Part shown: one piece after another, positions 37,701-48,599 of the stretch
Layout: each line of letters opens with the position of its first letter
Numbering within the stretch: the stretch's first letter is position 1
Assembly (NCBI GenBank): GCA_947623455.1
Contig: OX392535.1
Coordinates: 35,240,688 to 35,304,687, forward strand
Length of the DNA: 64,000 nucleotides
Direction: 5' to 3'
Source of the DNA: Mimachlamys varia
Lineage: Eukaryota > Mollusca > Bivalvia > Pectinida > Pectinidae
Notes under the pieces: model-generated
Database searches by the model: none
Told to the model about the DNA's origin: nothing
What the model saw: only the letters and a program-made list of their open reading frames with translations
Position numbers and translations under genes: made by a program

Positions 37701-39898
37701 TTTGAAAGCAGAAGAAACTTAAAATGGATGGTATATGAAGTTTGAAAAAGACCCATCATCATCATAGTATTTCTCTGTCAAGTACATAAGCAATCTATTA
37801 TTTATGAGAATCTTTTGCATAAAAGGTCGATGTTTTTATGTCGCTTTCTATAATAAATACTTCAAAGTCATCTCTATTTTAAACTAAAGTAGACGTTCTT
37901 GCAATAACGTGTTGGTACAATTGGACGAGGAATATGATTATTTTCCCCAGTGGACCATTATAGGTTAGCATTACGAATGAGATCAATACGTCAGTGACTC
38001 ACTCCTACCATAAAGTTATTGGCCAAATAACATATATGTTTATTGCTTTTGGTATTATAAGAAATTGAATTTTGAACTCAATGTTGATGTGTGTAATATC
38101 CTTCAATAACTCTACAACGAGACAAACATAAACATTTTCATTTAGAAATGTGATATTTTATACATGTATTCAACGGGGAAAAATTCATTTCATTATGTCA
38201 AACCACACAGTGCATTATATGTATTCCGAAGATAGTAAAACAAGTGTTGTTTTGTAAACAACCCCAAGAGGTCATGTTCTAGTGACCTTTGCCGCCTATT
38301 TTTTCTTCACACTAGTAGAATTTTCTAATTTTCTGTCATCTGCAGCAAGTCATTTCGTCACAATATTACACATTAGCTTGTTGCGACGAAATGACTAAAC
38401 GCGCAAATTGGATTATGCAATGTTTTTTGCCCACAAACATTCAGATTTAGGATTTTGGGAGCGGTAATTTCATTGGCTGATGTAAAAGGTCACCAGAACG
38501 TAACCCCTTATGGGATGTTGTCAGTGTCAGATCCTATCGATGCGGTGAACAATGGAGCGACCAGGGGTCTGCATTTTACAATCAGATTGCGTAACATATA
38601 CCTCACTGCTGTTAAAACTGGCATACGACCAATCATTTCCGTTGTCACTGTACGTCACTTTGAATGTCGTCAACATTGAATCGAGGTTAACCATCAAACG
38701 TTGTTGCTGTACAACAACTCCCACGATTCTGTGACGACGTGCAAACCGCACCTATATATATCAAAGCAAAAAAGGTGTTATTTCCCTAACACTTTCCTCA
38801 AAATGTTGAAAATAAAAATAACATCTACATGAAAGAAAACAAATAGTAGCTTGATTTAATTCAATTGCTGTTTCCTTATGAAAGTTTCATGAGTACACAC
38901 GTATTTTACACAATCGTAAACATTTGCTGAGTTTTAAAAAGATAAAATATGAAAATTGAATTCATAATTCCGTATATTACATAGAGCGTTTGGTGTGTTT
39001 AACTCAATTCTTTTGCTTTAGAAGTAATCATACAGTTAGTATGGTTGACAATATATTTGTCGAGTTTGGAGGAAAACATTTCCTATCATCGTCGGAAACC
39101 CACGGTACACTTCTCTGACGTATGCAAACGTCAGAGAAGTGTACCGTGGGTTTCCGACGATGGGGAAAAAAGTGAATACTGAAGCATTAACAAAGTCATA
39201 ATCCAAACTCAAAATCGATTAAACTATTGGCAAAATATGATCAAAGGAAAGATTTACACGGAGACGCATGTAAACGTACTTTGTTAATCCATTTTATCGG
39301 TTTTTTGTTTGGATTATGTTTTTTTTATGCTTTTGTATTTACTGACTTTTTTTTTAAGACCAATTTTACACTATTGAACTAAAACGTTCCTTGATGTCAT
39401 TTTATGGTTAAGAAAAAATAGAAATCAGAGAATCCCAAAGCGTCAACAAAACCATAATCCGAACTCAAAATCGATTAAACTAGGGGCAAAATAGGAACAA
39501 AGGAAAGATTTACATGGAGACTCTCGTAATAGCACAAGATAATACGACCAGGTGTTCCGGAAGAGTAAGCGTCTTCAGCTTCATCGACGACACCCGCCAT
39601 GTAAATCTTGGTCACATCCAAGTATTAGACACATCACATTTATCATGCTTATACTATATCAATACTATGAACTATTATATAAGTGTATGTACCTGGATGT
39701 ACGGTGTAGGATCAGGGTTGTTACTGCACCAGCTTCCCATTGACGGTACTTTACAATCAGGTGAATTCACACCGTGACCACCAGTGTAAAGACGCCCACA
39801 CGCTGGGAACCCTGATGACGCTGAAATAGCTTGATCCGGAACGCCATCGGGTCCGGACACTAGATAGCCTGAACAGTTTCCCATGCACAAACGGCTGA
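34580..39898 (-). CDS. Discoidin (F5/8C) - PAN/apple - C-type lectin domain protein, 5' end missing
   Basis: Six minus-strand exons join in phase: 39898-39693, 38751-38602, 37503-37350, 36718-36455, 35222-35043 and 34773-34580, giving ~381 residues to the TAG. Residues ~1-170 form an F5/8 type C domain (VPDQAISASSGF, RIVGVVVQQQ, FKVTYSDNGNDWSYA, HIVASHVRIKP, ending RFDVIGC). Residues ~171-258 form a PAN/apple-like domain (LGKCAARCHRDVTCQSFSYG). Residues ~259-381 form a CTLD with four canonical cysteines (ESGC, APC, YEC, YICE) and a WGWWDG core. The Ca2+/sugar motifs EPN or QPD and WND are absent, so classical sugar binding is unlikely. These domains are extracellular adhesion or recognition modules, so a secreted or surface protein is inferred. 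The signal-peptide exon is not identified with confidence. I do not recognise a named orthologue. Confidence 0.82.
35043..35222 (-). CDS. C-type lectin domain, first exon
   Basis: The acceptor is TTTTTTTACAG and the donor is CTCC|GTAAGT. It encodes GVTYKVVMEKSDQYQAESGC, then AAMGMKLFVIDSQAKKDLL. These are the CTLD opening strand, the 'eA...C..mG..L' helix with the first conserved Cys, and the second helix. Confidence 0.85.
35236..35480 (-). repeat. Dispersed repeat R1, beside the CTLD exon
   Basis: It shares AATCCGAACTCAAA...CGATTAAACT, AGATTTACATGGA, CGGAAGAGTAAGCG and TTCATCGACGACACCCGCCA with 39420-39640. The reverse complement occurs at 42395-42460 and 63730-63990. The recurrent peptide FRKSKRxLLHRRHPPC is a translation shadow of this repeat. 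Confidence 0.75.
36455..36718 (-). CDS. PAN/apple-like domain exon
   Basis: An 88-codon-equivalent exon with acceptor ATCTCGCCAG and donor CCCAG|GTAAGT. It encodes EYTQIPEVALDNSAII, then SAEDLGKCAARCHRDVTCQ, SFSYGNANKRCIGYRF and a final TLYFCNP. The Cys spacing (C-x3-C-x5-C, then later Cys) and the central 'C..F.Y' follow the PAN/apple fold. Confidence 0.78.
37350..37503 (-). CDS. F5/8C domain, third exon
   Basis: The acceptor is GTTTTTAG and the donor is TACG|GTAATT. It encodes FDLHIVASHVRIKPITTT and RFDVIGCKY, the domain's C-terminal 'xxARYVRIxP ... LRxExxGC' signature. The closing Cys is expected to pair with an N-terminal one. Exit phase is 1, matching the PAN exon. Confidence 0.87.
38602..38751 (-). 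CDS. F5/8C domain, second exon
   Basis: Exactly 50 codons, phase 0 at both ends. The acceptor is TATATAG and the donor is GAG|GTATAT. It encodes the central strands RRHRIVGVVVQQQ and FKVTYSDNGNDWSYA, the classic 'vtgixtQgr ... fkvxYSxDGxxW' segment of discoidin domains. Confidence 0.87.
39087..39162. repeat. Perfect 35-bp inverted repeat (hairpin)
   Basis: Arms 39087-39121 (CATCGTCGGAAACCCACGG... ) and 39128-39162 are exact reverse complements with a 6-bp spacer. Related half-sites (TCGTCGGA..CCCACG) occur at ~22510, ~27420, ~32325 and ~35620. Confidence 0.92.
39420..39640 (-). repeat. Dispersed repeat R1, beside the first F5/8C exon
   Basis: Same family and orientation as 35236-35480. It ends ~50 bp from the donor of the 39693-39898 exon. 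A shorter fragment of the same AACTCAAAATCGATTAAAC core lies at 39180-39260. Confidence 0.75.
39693..39898 (-). CDS. F5/8C domain, first exon
   Basis: The acceptor is TTTTTTCCAG, with AG at 39900-39899. A second AG four bases on (39896-39895) gives an alternative start. The donor is CAG|GTACAT at 39692. It encodes SGPDGVPDQAISASS and GSWCSNNPDPTPYIQ, the N-terminal F5/8C signature of a Gly-rich start, the D-x-I-x-A-SS strand and the 'WC...YIQV' strand. Exit phase is 0. Confidence 0.82.
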
Positions 39899-40609
39899 CT
39901 GGAAAAAATACAGAATCAAAACGGAATATAACAAGACTAAAATGCAACATGTAATGATTCTTGAAATATTACACAATACAAAGACTTTTAATAAGGCATA
40001 AATAGTAATATATATAATGATTTTATATTATAATTCATCTTCGTTGAAGTCGATAATATACAACTATATATTAACTCTTGCAGGTTAAGTCGGGTTGGAA
40101 AAGAACTTAACGTACTCTTCGGGATGCCCTGACTTGACAAAAGATATTTAAAATTCGAAATCCTAAAATATGCAATGTTGTGTTATGTCTGGGAATGAAA
40201 TGCTCGTGTTGAAATGTCATATTGACGTGTAAGTGTTTCACGGCCGTTGATGTAACATCATATCAGGCTCAGCAAAGCAGGTTTCAACCAATCAGATTGT
40301 AGGCCATAATAATGATAATTTTTTCTCAGCGGGGTAAAGTAATTGTTACCGTTCATTTACCATATATGGAACTACACGAATTTAAGATATATTCCATAAT
40401 CCACATTTCTATGGTCCAGCTGGACATACATGCACATAGTAACCGGCAATCTTAATATCATCTCCATGGCAATATAAAGCTATGGCAGCTCTTCATGAAA
40501 GGTCTTCGATAGACTCCATCGATCAAATGGAATGTTAATGTCAATATATGGACTCTGGACGTTTATGCCAGACAGTGGGCTAAACGTGAACCTGCTTAAT
40601 TGGGTTCAT

Positions 40610-40790
40610 TTTCAAAGTGGGTGCAGTGACCCTAGCATCACTGAAGAGTCCTAGGATGACGAAACAGCTGTATGTTGCAGTTTAATTCATTTTTCGGCAT
40701 ACTGTATCTATTACTAAATTTAAAAGGTGTTAGCACATGTGTGTGTTATGTCATCTTTATTAGGTCCTGTATCAAGAAAAGAAAAGGCAA
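40610..40790 (+). repeat. Dispersed repeat R2, copy 1
   Basis: It shares AGTCCTAGGATGACGAAACA, GCTGTATGTTGCAGTTTAAT, TTTTTCGGCATACTGTATCT and CACATGTGTGTGTTATGTCA with copies at 46450-46620 (inverted) and 47945-48150. Confidence 0.75.
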
Positions 40791-42394
40791 TTCGTGATAC
40801 AATGAAAAAATAACACAGTCGATATTACTTAAATCCGATGTTTGAAAAATACTGTACGATCAACATAAGTATATAGTTGTGTCTGTAGACAAAGCATCTA
40901 ATAACTTGATAATTGTTTGTTTGCAAACACCTTTACGTTTATTGCTTGCAAAAAGAACCAGACCTGCCTAAAAAACAAAGTAACCCTACTTATACATTGA
41001 CCGGTGTTTCGAAAGAAAAAATGATATCTAATCATGTTCTAGTATTACAATCTTTCAATAATCCGGTTAATGAGAAAGGCGCTGATCTACCCCGTCTGTA
41101 TCAGATACTATTAACTACACAATGATCCTTTTAAGTAATAATGCATCGCTGTCTCTGCTGATTGCTTATCCAAGCCTTTTATCAAACTTCTTACTACCAT
41201 GCAATCGCGAACTTTCCCTTCCATTATAGTAACATCTCTGCTTGTCCACCCTATGGTGGCAGTTGATTCATTATTCACGGCACAGGAACTCGAGAGATAC
41301 AGGTTAAAGAAGACTATAAGCGTAATTTGATGGAGATCAATAAATATAGATCTGCCAGACTTCAAGACTATCAACGGAAGACATGCATGACTGACCTCAT
41401 CTGTAGTTCTTGTTTACAATGGCACAATATTATCTTGATGTTTGGAAATGATACGTAGAATAATTTATACTGATTCTGACCTTTTGCCCTAAAGGAAGCC
41501 ATTATAATATCTTCTATGAATCGAGAAGATATCTATGAATATTTACACCCATTAAACTTATATTGATATAAAATATTTAATGTAAGATATATGTCTTCAA
41601 TGTGGGATTACAGAAACATGCAGATTTTGCTTCCCCATCCTGCATCCCATCCCTCCAAAATCTCAGCTGGAAAGAATGAAGCACTGAATCATACACAATA
41701 AGATAAATGAAATGATCCATTAATAGAAAAAAAAACAACGTGAAAAGCCGTTTTAGTTCAGACATTAGAATGGATCGAAATATATGCTAACGGCTTGAGA
41801 GCAATTTACATGACACATAGAACGACCTCATTATCAATTTCCCTTCAAGCAATTTTACGATTCACATCTAAGCTGCAAAACATTTTACAGATTATTGATT
41901 CAAACGTGTGACAATAGTAAATTGTGTGTTAGCCAAAATGTACACGCGATACACTAGAATGTAGTCGACATTGAATTGATTCATGTTATTAGAAGACGTA
42001 TACAGGCGTATTTTAGCTGGACGATCGACAATTGCATCAATATCAAATTAACCATAGCAGGTTAACCTTATCATACTTTAATATTAATATCATAATAATA
42101 GAGATAAAGTGGACATTTAGGAAAGATGAAACTTTAAAAGATGTGCCTAGTAATGAGAGATGACAAAATAGTAAGCATTGAATATAGAAGGAATTGCTAA
42201 AAGAACGAAACACTTTGACAAGTGAATTGTTGTCCACACATCTCAGAAGTAACTGTTGGCGACACGGAAATAATAAATAGCTAATTTCACTTTCAGAAGA
42301 TGTAAGAATAGATTGATAAATAGGGCATCAACAGAATAAAACTACTTTTAAATCTTTATCTCCTTTATTGCAAAGAATCCAGATCAAAATTGTT

Positions 42395-42872
42395 TCGTCG
42401 ATGAAGCAGAAGACGTTTACTCTTCCGAAACACCTGGTCTTATTCAGGACTCACACAACTAAATCAGCTTATCACGAAGTGTTTCATACGTTTGTAGTAC
42501 CTACCGAAAATTTGTTCCGGCTAAGTACAGTGATTCTGAATAATCTAAATAGATAATTGTTGACATATTCTTCATTGAATGAAATCTATAGATATTTAAC
42601 TTTACAAAAATGTATACTTTTGGTATATTTTGATATGTAATGGCGGTTTGATATGGGGTCAAAAGTCAGAGGGTGTTCCCGTCCCATTTCACTGGTTGAC
42701 ATGTAAATTTCCGGTTGCTTCAGACGCCCGTAGCGATCTAAAATGCCACGAAACTCCTTATAAAATGCCATTTGAAATCTTTGCCGTGTATGTATCTGTG
42801 AATCCAGGCAGTTGTCACTAGTGTTGATCTTCAAATATTAAAGTTATTAGTTCTAAAGCTTCGTAATAACAT
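42395..42872 (+). repeat. Repeat R1 joined to a solitary copy of part of the 4.9-kb array unit
   Basis: From about 42448 (GGACTCACACAACTAAATCA) to 42872 it matches the tail of the tandem units (e.g. 21762-22190), including the GGGGTCAAAAGTCAGAGGGT block. The array unit therefore contains a dispersed element. Confidence 0.8.
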
Positions 42873-42883
42873 ATATAGAGGAT

Positions 42884-43035
42884 ATTCAATGGTTTGCCGT
42901 TTAATATCAAATATATTTCACGAGTATGGCAGATTTTTTTTATATTTTCACGTGTGCGTAGCACGAGTGAAAATATAAAAAAGAATCTGCCATACAAGTG
43001 AAATATATTTGATATTAAACGGCAAACCATTGAAT
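42884..43035. repeat. Long inverted repeat, ~68-bp arms
   Basis: The arm 42884-42951 (ATTCAATGGTTTGCCGTTTA...) pairs with 42967-43035 (...TAAACGGCAAACCATTGAAT), with a 15-bp centre containing GCGTAGCACGA. TATATTTTCAC words recur at 43615-43735 and 47740-47815, suggesting a MITE family. Confidence 0.88.
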
Positions 43036-43130
43036 TTTCTTTTTATTACATTTCGAAAGAGGACTTAAGATACTTTCATGATTTGTTTTCTTTACTTGCA
43101 TACTGGAAAGTAACTAGACTAATGGTAGTC

Positions 43131-43453
43131 TTAATCCGTCGAAATCACAACCGATCGGGTCCAGTACACAGCTGATTTGGATAAGATGATCGGAAAAGTT
43201 GAACCATTCTCATCTTCCAATTCATTACATATTAAATCCTGCAACAGTTTCTTATCAATATTTACTATTGGTGCCATTTCTTCAAGACCATCTTTCCACA
43301 ATAGACAAGTTCTAGCAGACGACAACAATATACCGAGCCTCCAATGTCATGTTCGATTCCGATCAAGGGGAACAACTCATACAAAAGTTCCGGTGTAACG
43401 TGAAAAAAATACCGAGTTAAAACTACCCACTGTTGAAATCTACGGCGGGTCAC
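43131..43453 (-). pseudogene. Possible decayed ORF of unknown origin
   Basis: Two overlapping minus-strand frames look protein-like: TPELLYELFPLIGIEHDIGG in one and EMAPIVNIDKKLLQDLICNE in the other, as if separated by a frameshift. The stretch lies between the hairpin at 42884-43035 and TATATTTTCAC repeats at ~43615-43735. It could be a mobile-element remnant. No family is recognised and there are no splice sites. Confidence 0.25.
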
Positions 43454-45654
43454 TTTCTAAAGGGGACGAATTACAGAAATATCGAGTGGGGTCATTTTTC
43501 TACAAAAGGCTGAGTAAGATTTCTACTGTAAAATAACGACCCGGGTAACTTTTGCAACGTAGAATAATGACCCAGGGTAGTTTCTTATTGGCGGGTCACT
43601 TTTTCGCGTTACACTGAAAAAGCCTTATATTTTCACTGCGAAATCTTATATTTTAACGCCAAGATCTTATACTTTCACGGCAAAATCTTATATTTTCACT
43701 GCTCATCGCAGCAGTGAAAATATAAGTTTTATCAGTTTGATAATTTTCTGTATTTCACAGGCAAAAATGTAATAAAGTAAATTATTTAGTTGTGTGAGTC
43801 CTTCACTTGTACTTTTACAGAAAATTTTCATTTTGTAAATCTTTCCTTTGTTCATATTTTCCCTTACTTTAATCGATTTTGAGTTTGGAGATGGTTTTGT
43901 GGACACTTAGGTATGACCTGATTTCCTTTATGAACTCCACAAAGCAATAATTAGTATAGAGAGTTGCTAACAGATAGATGTTAACAACGTCTCAGAGCTT
44001 AGATATACTGCACAGCTCATATAATACTAACCTTTTATATTACAGCTTCTGGCCAACACTTTAGTCATGATCATTGTCTATTGATTGTATAGCTAGCTAG
44101 GGTTGGTTTTATGTACAGGTTAAGTATCAAATCAACAGCTCAGTTTTTTAAGAACGTGTACAATGTAAGTTGTATATGCCGACATGTGTGTGTATGCATG
44201 TATGACAGAGGCAAGGTATGTTGGTGTATTTACCTCTGTGTGATAGCGTGGATCTGGCTCTAACTTTTTTAGAGATACATTGATTTTTTAGAAAGGACTT
44301 TTGTTTGTCCCAGCCTTGAAATTGAACCTAATGCCTTCTTCGCATGAGTGAACGCTCAAAACCAAAAGCAAAGCATTGACAAACTACCTAATTACTTAAG
44401 TACTTTAACACTTCATCCAATATTAAAATCATTTACGTTTAGGTTATGTTTTATGTATTGTTTGTCGTGATTTCCAATCACTTAGTTACAGCCCGAGGAA
44501 GAAAGCTTTGATGACGTCAATTCCTCAGTATCTATTTCCTTTACGTTAACGGTTATACCTAATCAGACCCGAGAAACACTCCTCTGATTTACATTATTCC
44601 GATTCCATTTAATGATATAACTTATAAAATAATGAAGAAGCCCGCATAGAATTTCTGTCCGGTGCAGTTCTTATACTACTCTATAAAAGTAGAGTAATGT
44701 ACGGTAGCTATTGGTGTTATTTTATAAAATCATAAATCTCTGTAAAATAATGCATATCAATTAAAATAGAATTTTACAAAATTAGAAATAAGCCTAGCAA
44801 AACATGATAAAGGGCACCATGTTGGTTTCTGGATTTTTTTTAAATGAATGAGTTTGGTCTAAGACTTCAGTTTTGGCTGTTAGCTAGCTTTACAGGTATT
44901 TGGTTTTTTTACTCGACACATGTAAAAATTGGGAAAATTCCATCCTAACAACCTATGCTAAAACATGAGCATTTTCTGCAACGAAGTAGGTGATATTTGA
45001 TTTAAGACATGGTTTAAGAAAGAAAAACTACTTGCGTGGGTCATATTTTAGGTTTTGATTAAGTCCCAAATAATATGGGGCAAACATTTCAAATTCGTTC
45101 TTCTGAATATATTGTATAAGGCTGTAAGTATAAATAAAAAAAATATATATCTATATATAAAGATGTGAAGGATGAATAATTTACACCGCTACTTAAGTTT
45201 AAAATACAATGTGCTGCAGCTATTTTAAGTAATGTTTGTTTTGCAAGACGTTGGTTTTCTTTTTATATTTTTTGTAAGCAAATGAAGTTATCAAAAAATA
45301 TATATATTGATAAATACATTTAATTTCAGTTATTGAAATACATAAATTTCAGATTCGATTGGTACTTGTTATCAAGAACCATTTCATATTCATTTCTTTC
45401 GTATTAGTTGGACACTAATACGTGAATAATACGTAGTTATTTCAGTTCATCCTGATTCAAAATGAAACAAAAAATGTGTTTGACGGGGGACTATAATACC
45501 AAAAAGGCATACATTATATTTTTTTGATACTTAGTGTTTTTTCTCAACATACTATTTTTGAAAACCTTTAAGTAAATGTAGCATTACATTAAGGTTTTAC
45601 ATCGGTACACATGGACGTCTTAGTGACATTATATGGACTACTGTTGATGTAAAA

Positions 45655-45745
45655 TGGAATTTATTAAACGAGTTAGATAATTTAATATGTCACGAGTCTT
45701 TAGGCGAGTAACATATTAAATTATTAACGAGTTTAGTAAATTCCA
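45655..45745. repeat. Inverted repeat, ~35-bp arms
   Basis: The arm 45655-45690 (TGGAATTTATTAAACGAGTT...) pairs imperfectly with 45711-45745 (...GAGTTTAGTAAATTCCA). The 20-bp spacer carries CACGAG/GCGAG words. Confidence 0.75.
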
Positions 45746-46449
45746 TATAACATTGACACGAGTGTAAGATTCTATTTATCACATAATTTATATTCATGAG
45801 AAAATACACAAAATCTCTCAAATTAACTCTCTATAAGAAAGGCAAATTTCTGCTGTGACAGTACGATTTTCACTACCGAGACAATCGTATGACGTCATAA
45901 AGACGTCATTTGTTTATGACGTCACAATAGTGTTATTACACGTGTGTAATACTATTTTTATGACATGGCCGTATGACATGGTTGAACGGATCAGTTATGT
46001 GATAAAGTTGAATTACTTACTTATATGTACAACATAAGTTTTTGCTGCTATAGGCATTGCGATGAGTCTTTAGAATGTGACTTGTAGTCCAAATGCTTTT
46101 ATTATACCACATAAAATGATAACTATAATCATCAGGAAAATGTGTTCAATATAGTATAATTTAGACAGTCTGAAATATCCAGGTCAATTTGTTTTATTTT
46201 GTACAAAAAAAAATAGCAGAGAAATACAACTGACAAAGACAATTTTATTAATCGTGCCTTGCCTCGGGTTGTTGACCACTGTAATATCGAAACTTTCTTT
46301 TTAACTCATTTACCCATTGTTTACACATTTGAAATTTCCTAATTTAAACGTTAAACAAGTGCATTATGATGTCAGTAATTTGGACGGTATGGTGCACTAT
46401 ATGTACCAACAAATGTTCATTGGATGCGTATTACTAAAATAGATATATG

Positions 46450-46620
46450 ATCGTTGAAAGATGACGTAACACAAACGTATGCAGACCTTGTAAATTAAGT
46501 AATAGATACAGTTTGCCGAAAAAATGAATTAAACTGCATCATACAGCTGTTTGGTCCCCCTAGGACTCTACAGTGATGTTAGAAGCAAAATGACCAGGTG
46601 CGTAGAACCCCTTTAATTTG
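46450..46620 (-). repeat. Dispersed repeat R2, copy 2 (inverted)
   Basis: The minus strand reads GGGGTTCTACGCACCTGGTC, CATCACTGTAGAGTCCTAGG and CAGCTGTATGATGCAGTTTA, parallel to the copy at 47945-48150. Confidence 0.75.
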
Positions 46621-47029
46621 TGAATTCAGAAGTAAAACTGAACAGGTTGTAGAAATAGTGACAGTACGGACAAATAAACTGTCATATTAGCAAGGATATC
46701 CGCCTGTGTTTTGAATTTTCATATCCATATTTATTTTTACAATATCTATGAGAAGGTATATACCTTTACCCCAGTATTGACAGAATCCCACACGTTCTGT
46801 ATTCAGATCCCGATCCTAGCGCCACTGCTTCAGCTTTGTACCATAAAGTGGAACTGTCGCATATAAGGAATATTCCTCTAATTTCATTTCAAAATATTTT
46901 ATCAAATAAATATAACATCTGTTTCAAAATTTGCTCTGGGAGTTAAGGTGTTAAAGGGATTGAGGAACAGGCAAGGTCTATTCAAGCTCTCTCCCTGGAG
47001 GTACATAAACATCTCAAACATTGCATACG

Positions 47030-47265
47030 CATACATGCATACACACACGCACATAGACACGCGTGTAAACACCACGTATGCACAGATCGTGCATGAACAC
47101 ATACACACGTATACACACATACATATGCATAGCCACATGCATATACACATGCAAGTAAACACACACACATGCATGTACATGTCGCACCAACACACATACA
47201 TACATGCATGCATGTATACACACCAGTATGACACATATAAACACATGCGTGCATGCATGATCCTA
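47030..47265. repeat. AC/ATGC-rich microsatellite-like tract
   Basis: Alternating ACACACAT, ACATGCAT and ATACAC words without a fixed long period. The 115-118-aa ORFs on both strands here are composition artefacts. Confidence 0.85.
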
Positions 47266-47944
47266 AATCTGTTAGTTGATTCATTGTATCTCTGAACACA
47301 GACACAGATAGCAGAATTACTTTGATCATTCAGGTAAATGCATCCTCTAGTCAGGATATTGATATTTGATGATAGATGTTCAAAAAAGTTTTAGTCCATA
47401 TTCAGATGGAATTTTAATTTGAATATTCCTCTAATGTATACTTAATGCTACTCCGATCTCTACGATCAACAACATCGATTTTAATTGTTTTCCTTATTCA
47501 TGTTTATCTACCAGCGATATATCGAAAAAATATTTCATCTTTAATAGTGACAAATTTTGTCAAAGGGTAAGAAATATGATATTTTTTCGAAACTGACCAA
47601 CCAAAACAATGCTTTCAAACGGCAATAAGGAATTTAAAAGCTGCCCGGTAGATTTTGCTATAAAATATAATAAACAGAATAGGTAACACTATCTTCACTA
47701 ATACCAAACGTAATTTATTTGTGTGGCTAATGTTTTGATATTTTTCACTTGTGCTCAGCAATCGTGAAAAAAGTATGAAAATATAAGTCCCACTCGTGAA
47801 ATATATTTGGTATTTCCTGAAGACACTGTACATCTCATTTGAGTAGTGGCACGATACATAATATACACATTTTCGTAGTATATTGAAATGAAATTATGAA
47901 ATTATACAGAACTAGTTTAATTCTACTTCTAAATTCATAAATTT

Positions 47945-48150
47945 AAGGGGTTTCACGCACCTGATCCTTCTGCTTCTACATTAGTTTAGGAATTTTGGAT
48001 TCCAACCTTTTGGCCCCTAACATCACTGTAGAGTCCTAGGAGGACGAAACAGCTGTATGGTGCAGTTTAATTCAGTTTTTCGGCAGACTGTATCTATTAC
48101 TAAATTCAAAAGGTGCAGCACATGTGTGTTACGTCATCTTTAGATATCCT
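47945..48150 (+). repeat. Dispersed repeat R2, copy 3
   Basis: It contains GGGGTTTCACGCACCTGATC, CATCACTGTAGAGTCCTAGG, CAGCTGTATGGTGCAGTTTA and a TTACGTCATCTTTAGATATC end. Confidence 0.75.
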
Positions 48151-48371
48151 CTATATATTTAATAATCATATTAACATTCGATAACAATAGTAATAAATCA
48201 CATTAATTAATAAAGATGATATATATAAGAAACAATGATGTCTATAATTTCTATATAAGAATTTCCCGATTAAAAAAATGATAATAGAAAAAAAAGATTA
48301 ATAGTAAAATGAATGATTTGCTCCGTGTTCATCAATATTATTGAAAAACGTTTTTATGGTGTTGAACAAAG

Positions 48372-48402
48372 CCCCCCCCCCCTCCCCCCCCCCCCCCCCC
48401 CC
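48372..48402 (+). repeat. Poly-C tract (31 bp, one T)
   Basis: C11-T-C19. Similar runs are C14 at 932-945 and a G19 run at 50665-50683 (C19 on the minus strand). Confidence 0.95.
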
Positions 48403-48535
48403 ACTCATCCCCATGCCTTTCCTCCTTATGCTGGGACAAAGACTGTTTATATTACTCACAATGCATTGAAGGTTAATTTCGAAAACGTCAAATCAGTACA
48501 CCAATGTAATATTTACTTAAAAAATAGGTACTTAC

Positions 48536-48575
48536 CGTGTAAAACTGTTAATATCCTAATTGCTGTGATCTTCAT
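48536..48575 (-). CDS. Possible start-codon exon upstream of the discoidin-PAN-lectin gene
   Basis: ATG followed by MKITAIRILTVLH, then CACG|GTAAGT, a strong donor in phase 1, which is the phase needed by the 39898 exon. The hydrophobic stretch is short for a complete signal peptide, and the intron would be ~8.6 kb. Another exon may intervene or the match may be chance. Confidence 0.2.
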
Positions 48576-48599
48576 ATTATCTTTCCTCTATTTTTTTAA

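Noticed and set aside
41111..41374. 87-codon minus ORF with a hydrophobic start, considered as first exon of the lectin-like gene
   Set aside because: A good donor (GTAAGA) exists, but its phase (0) does not match either acceptor of the 39898 exon. No linking exon was found.
46740..46860. Minus-strand stretch reading STLWYKAEAVALGSGSEY as a possible exon
   Set aside because: It has a weak acceptor, no recognisable domain, and fits the downstream gene only with the alternative acceptor at 39895. Too speculative.
46902..47329. 115-118-codon ORFs on both strands
   Set aside because: Produced by the AC/ATGC-rich microsatellite.
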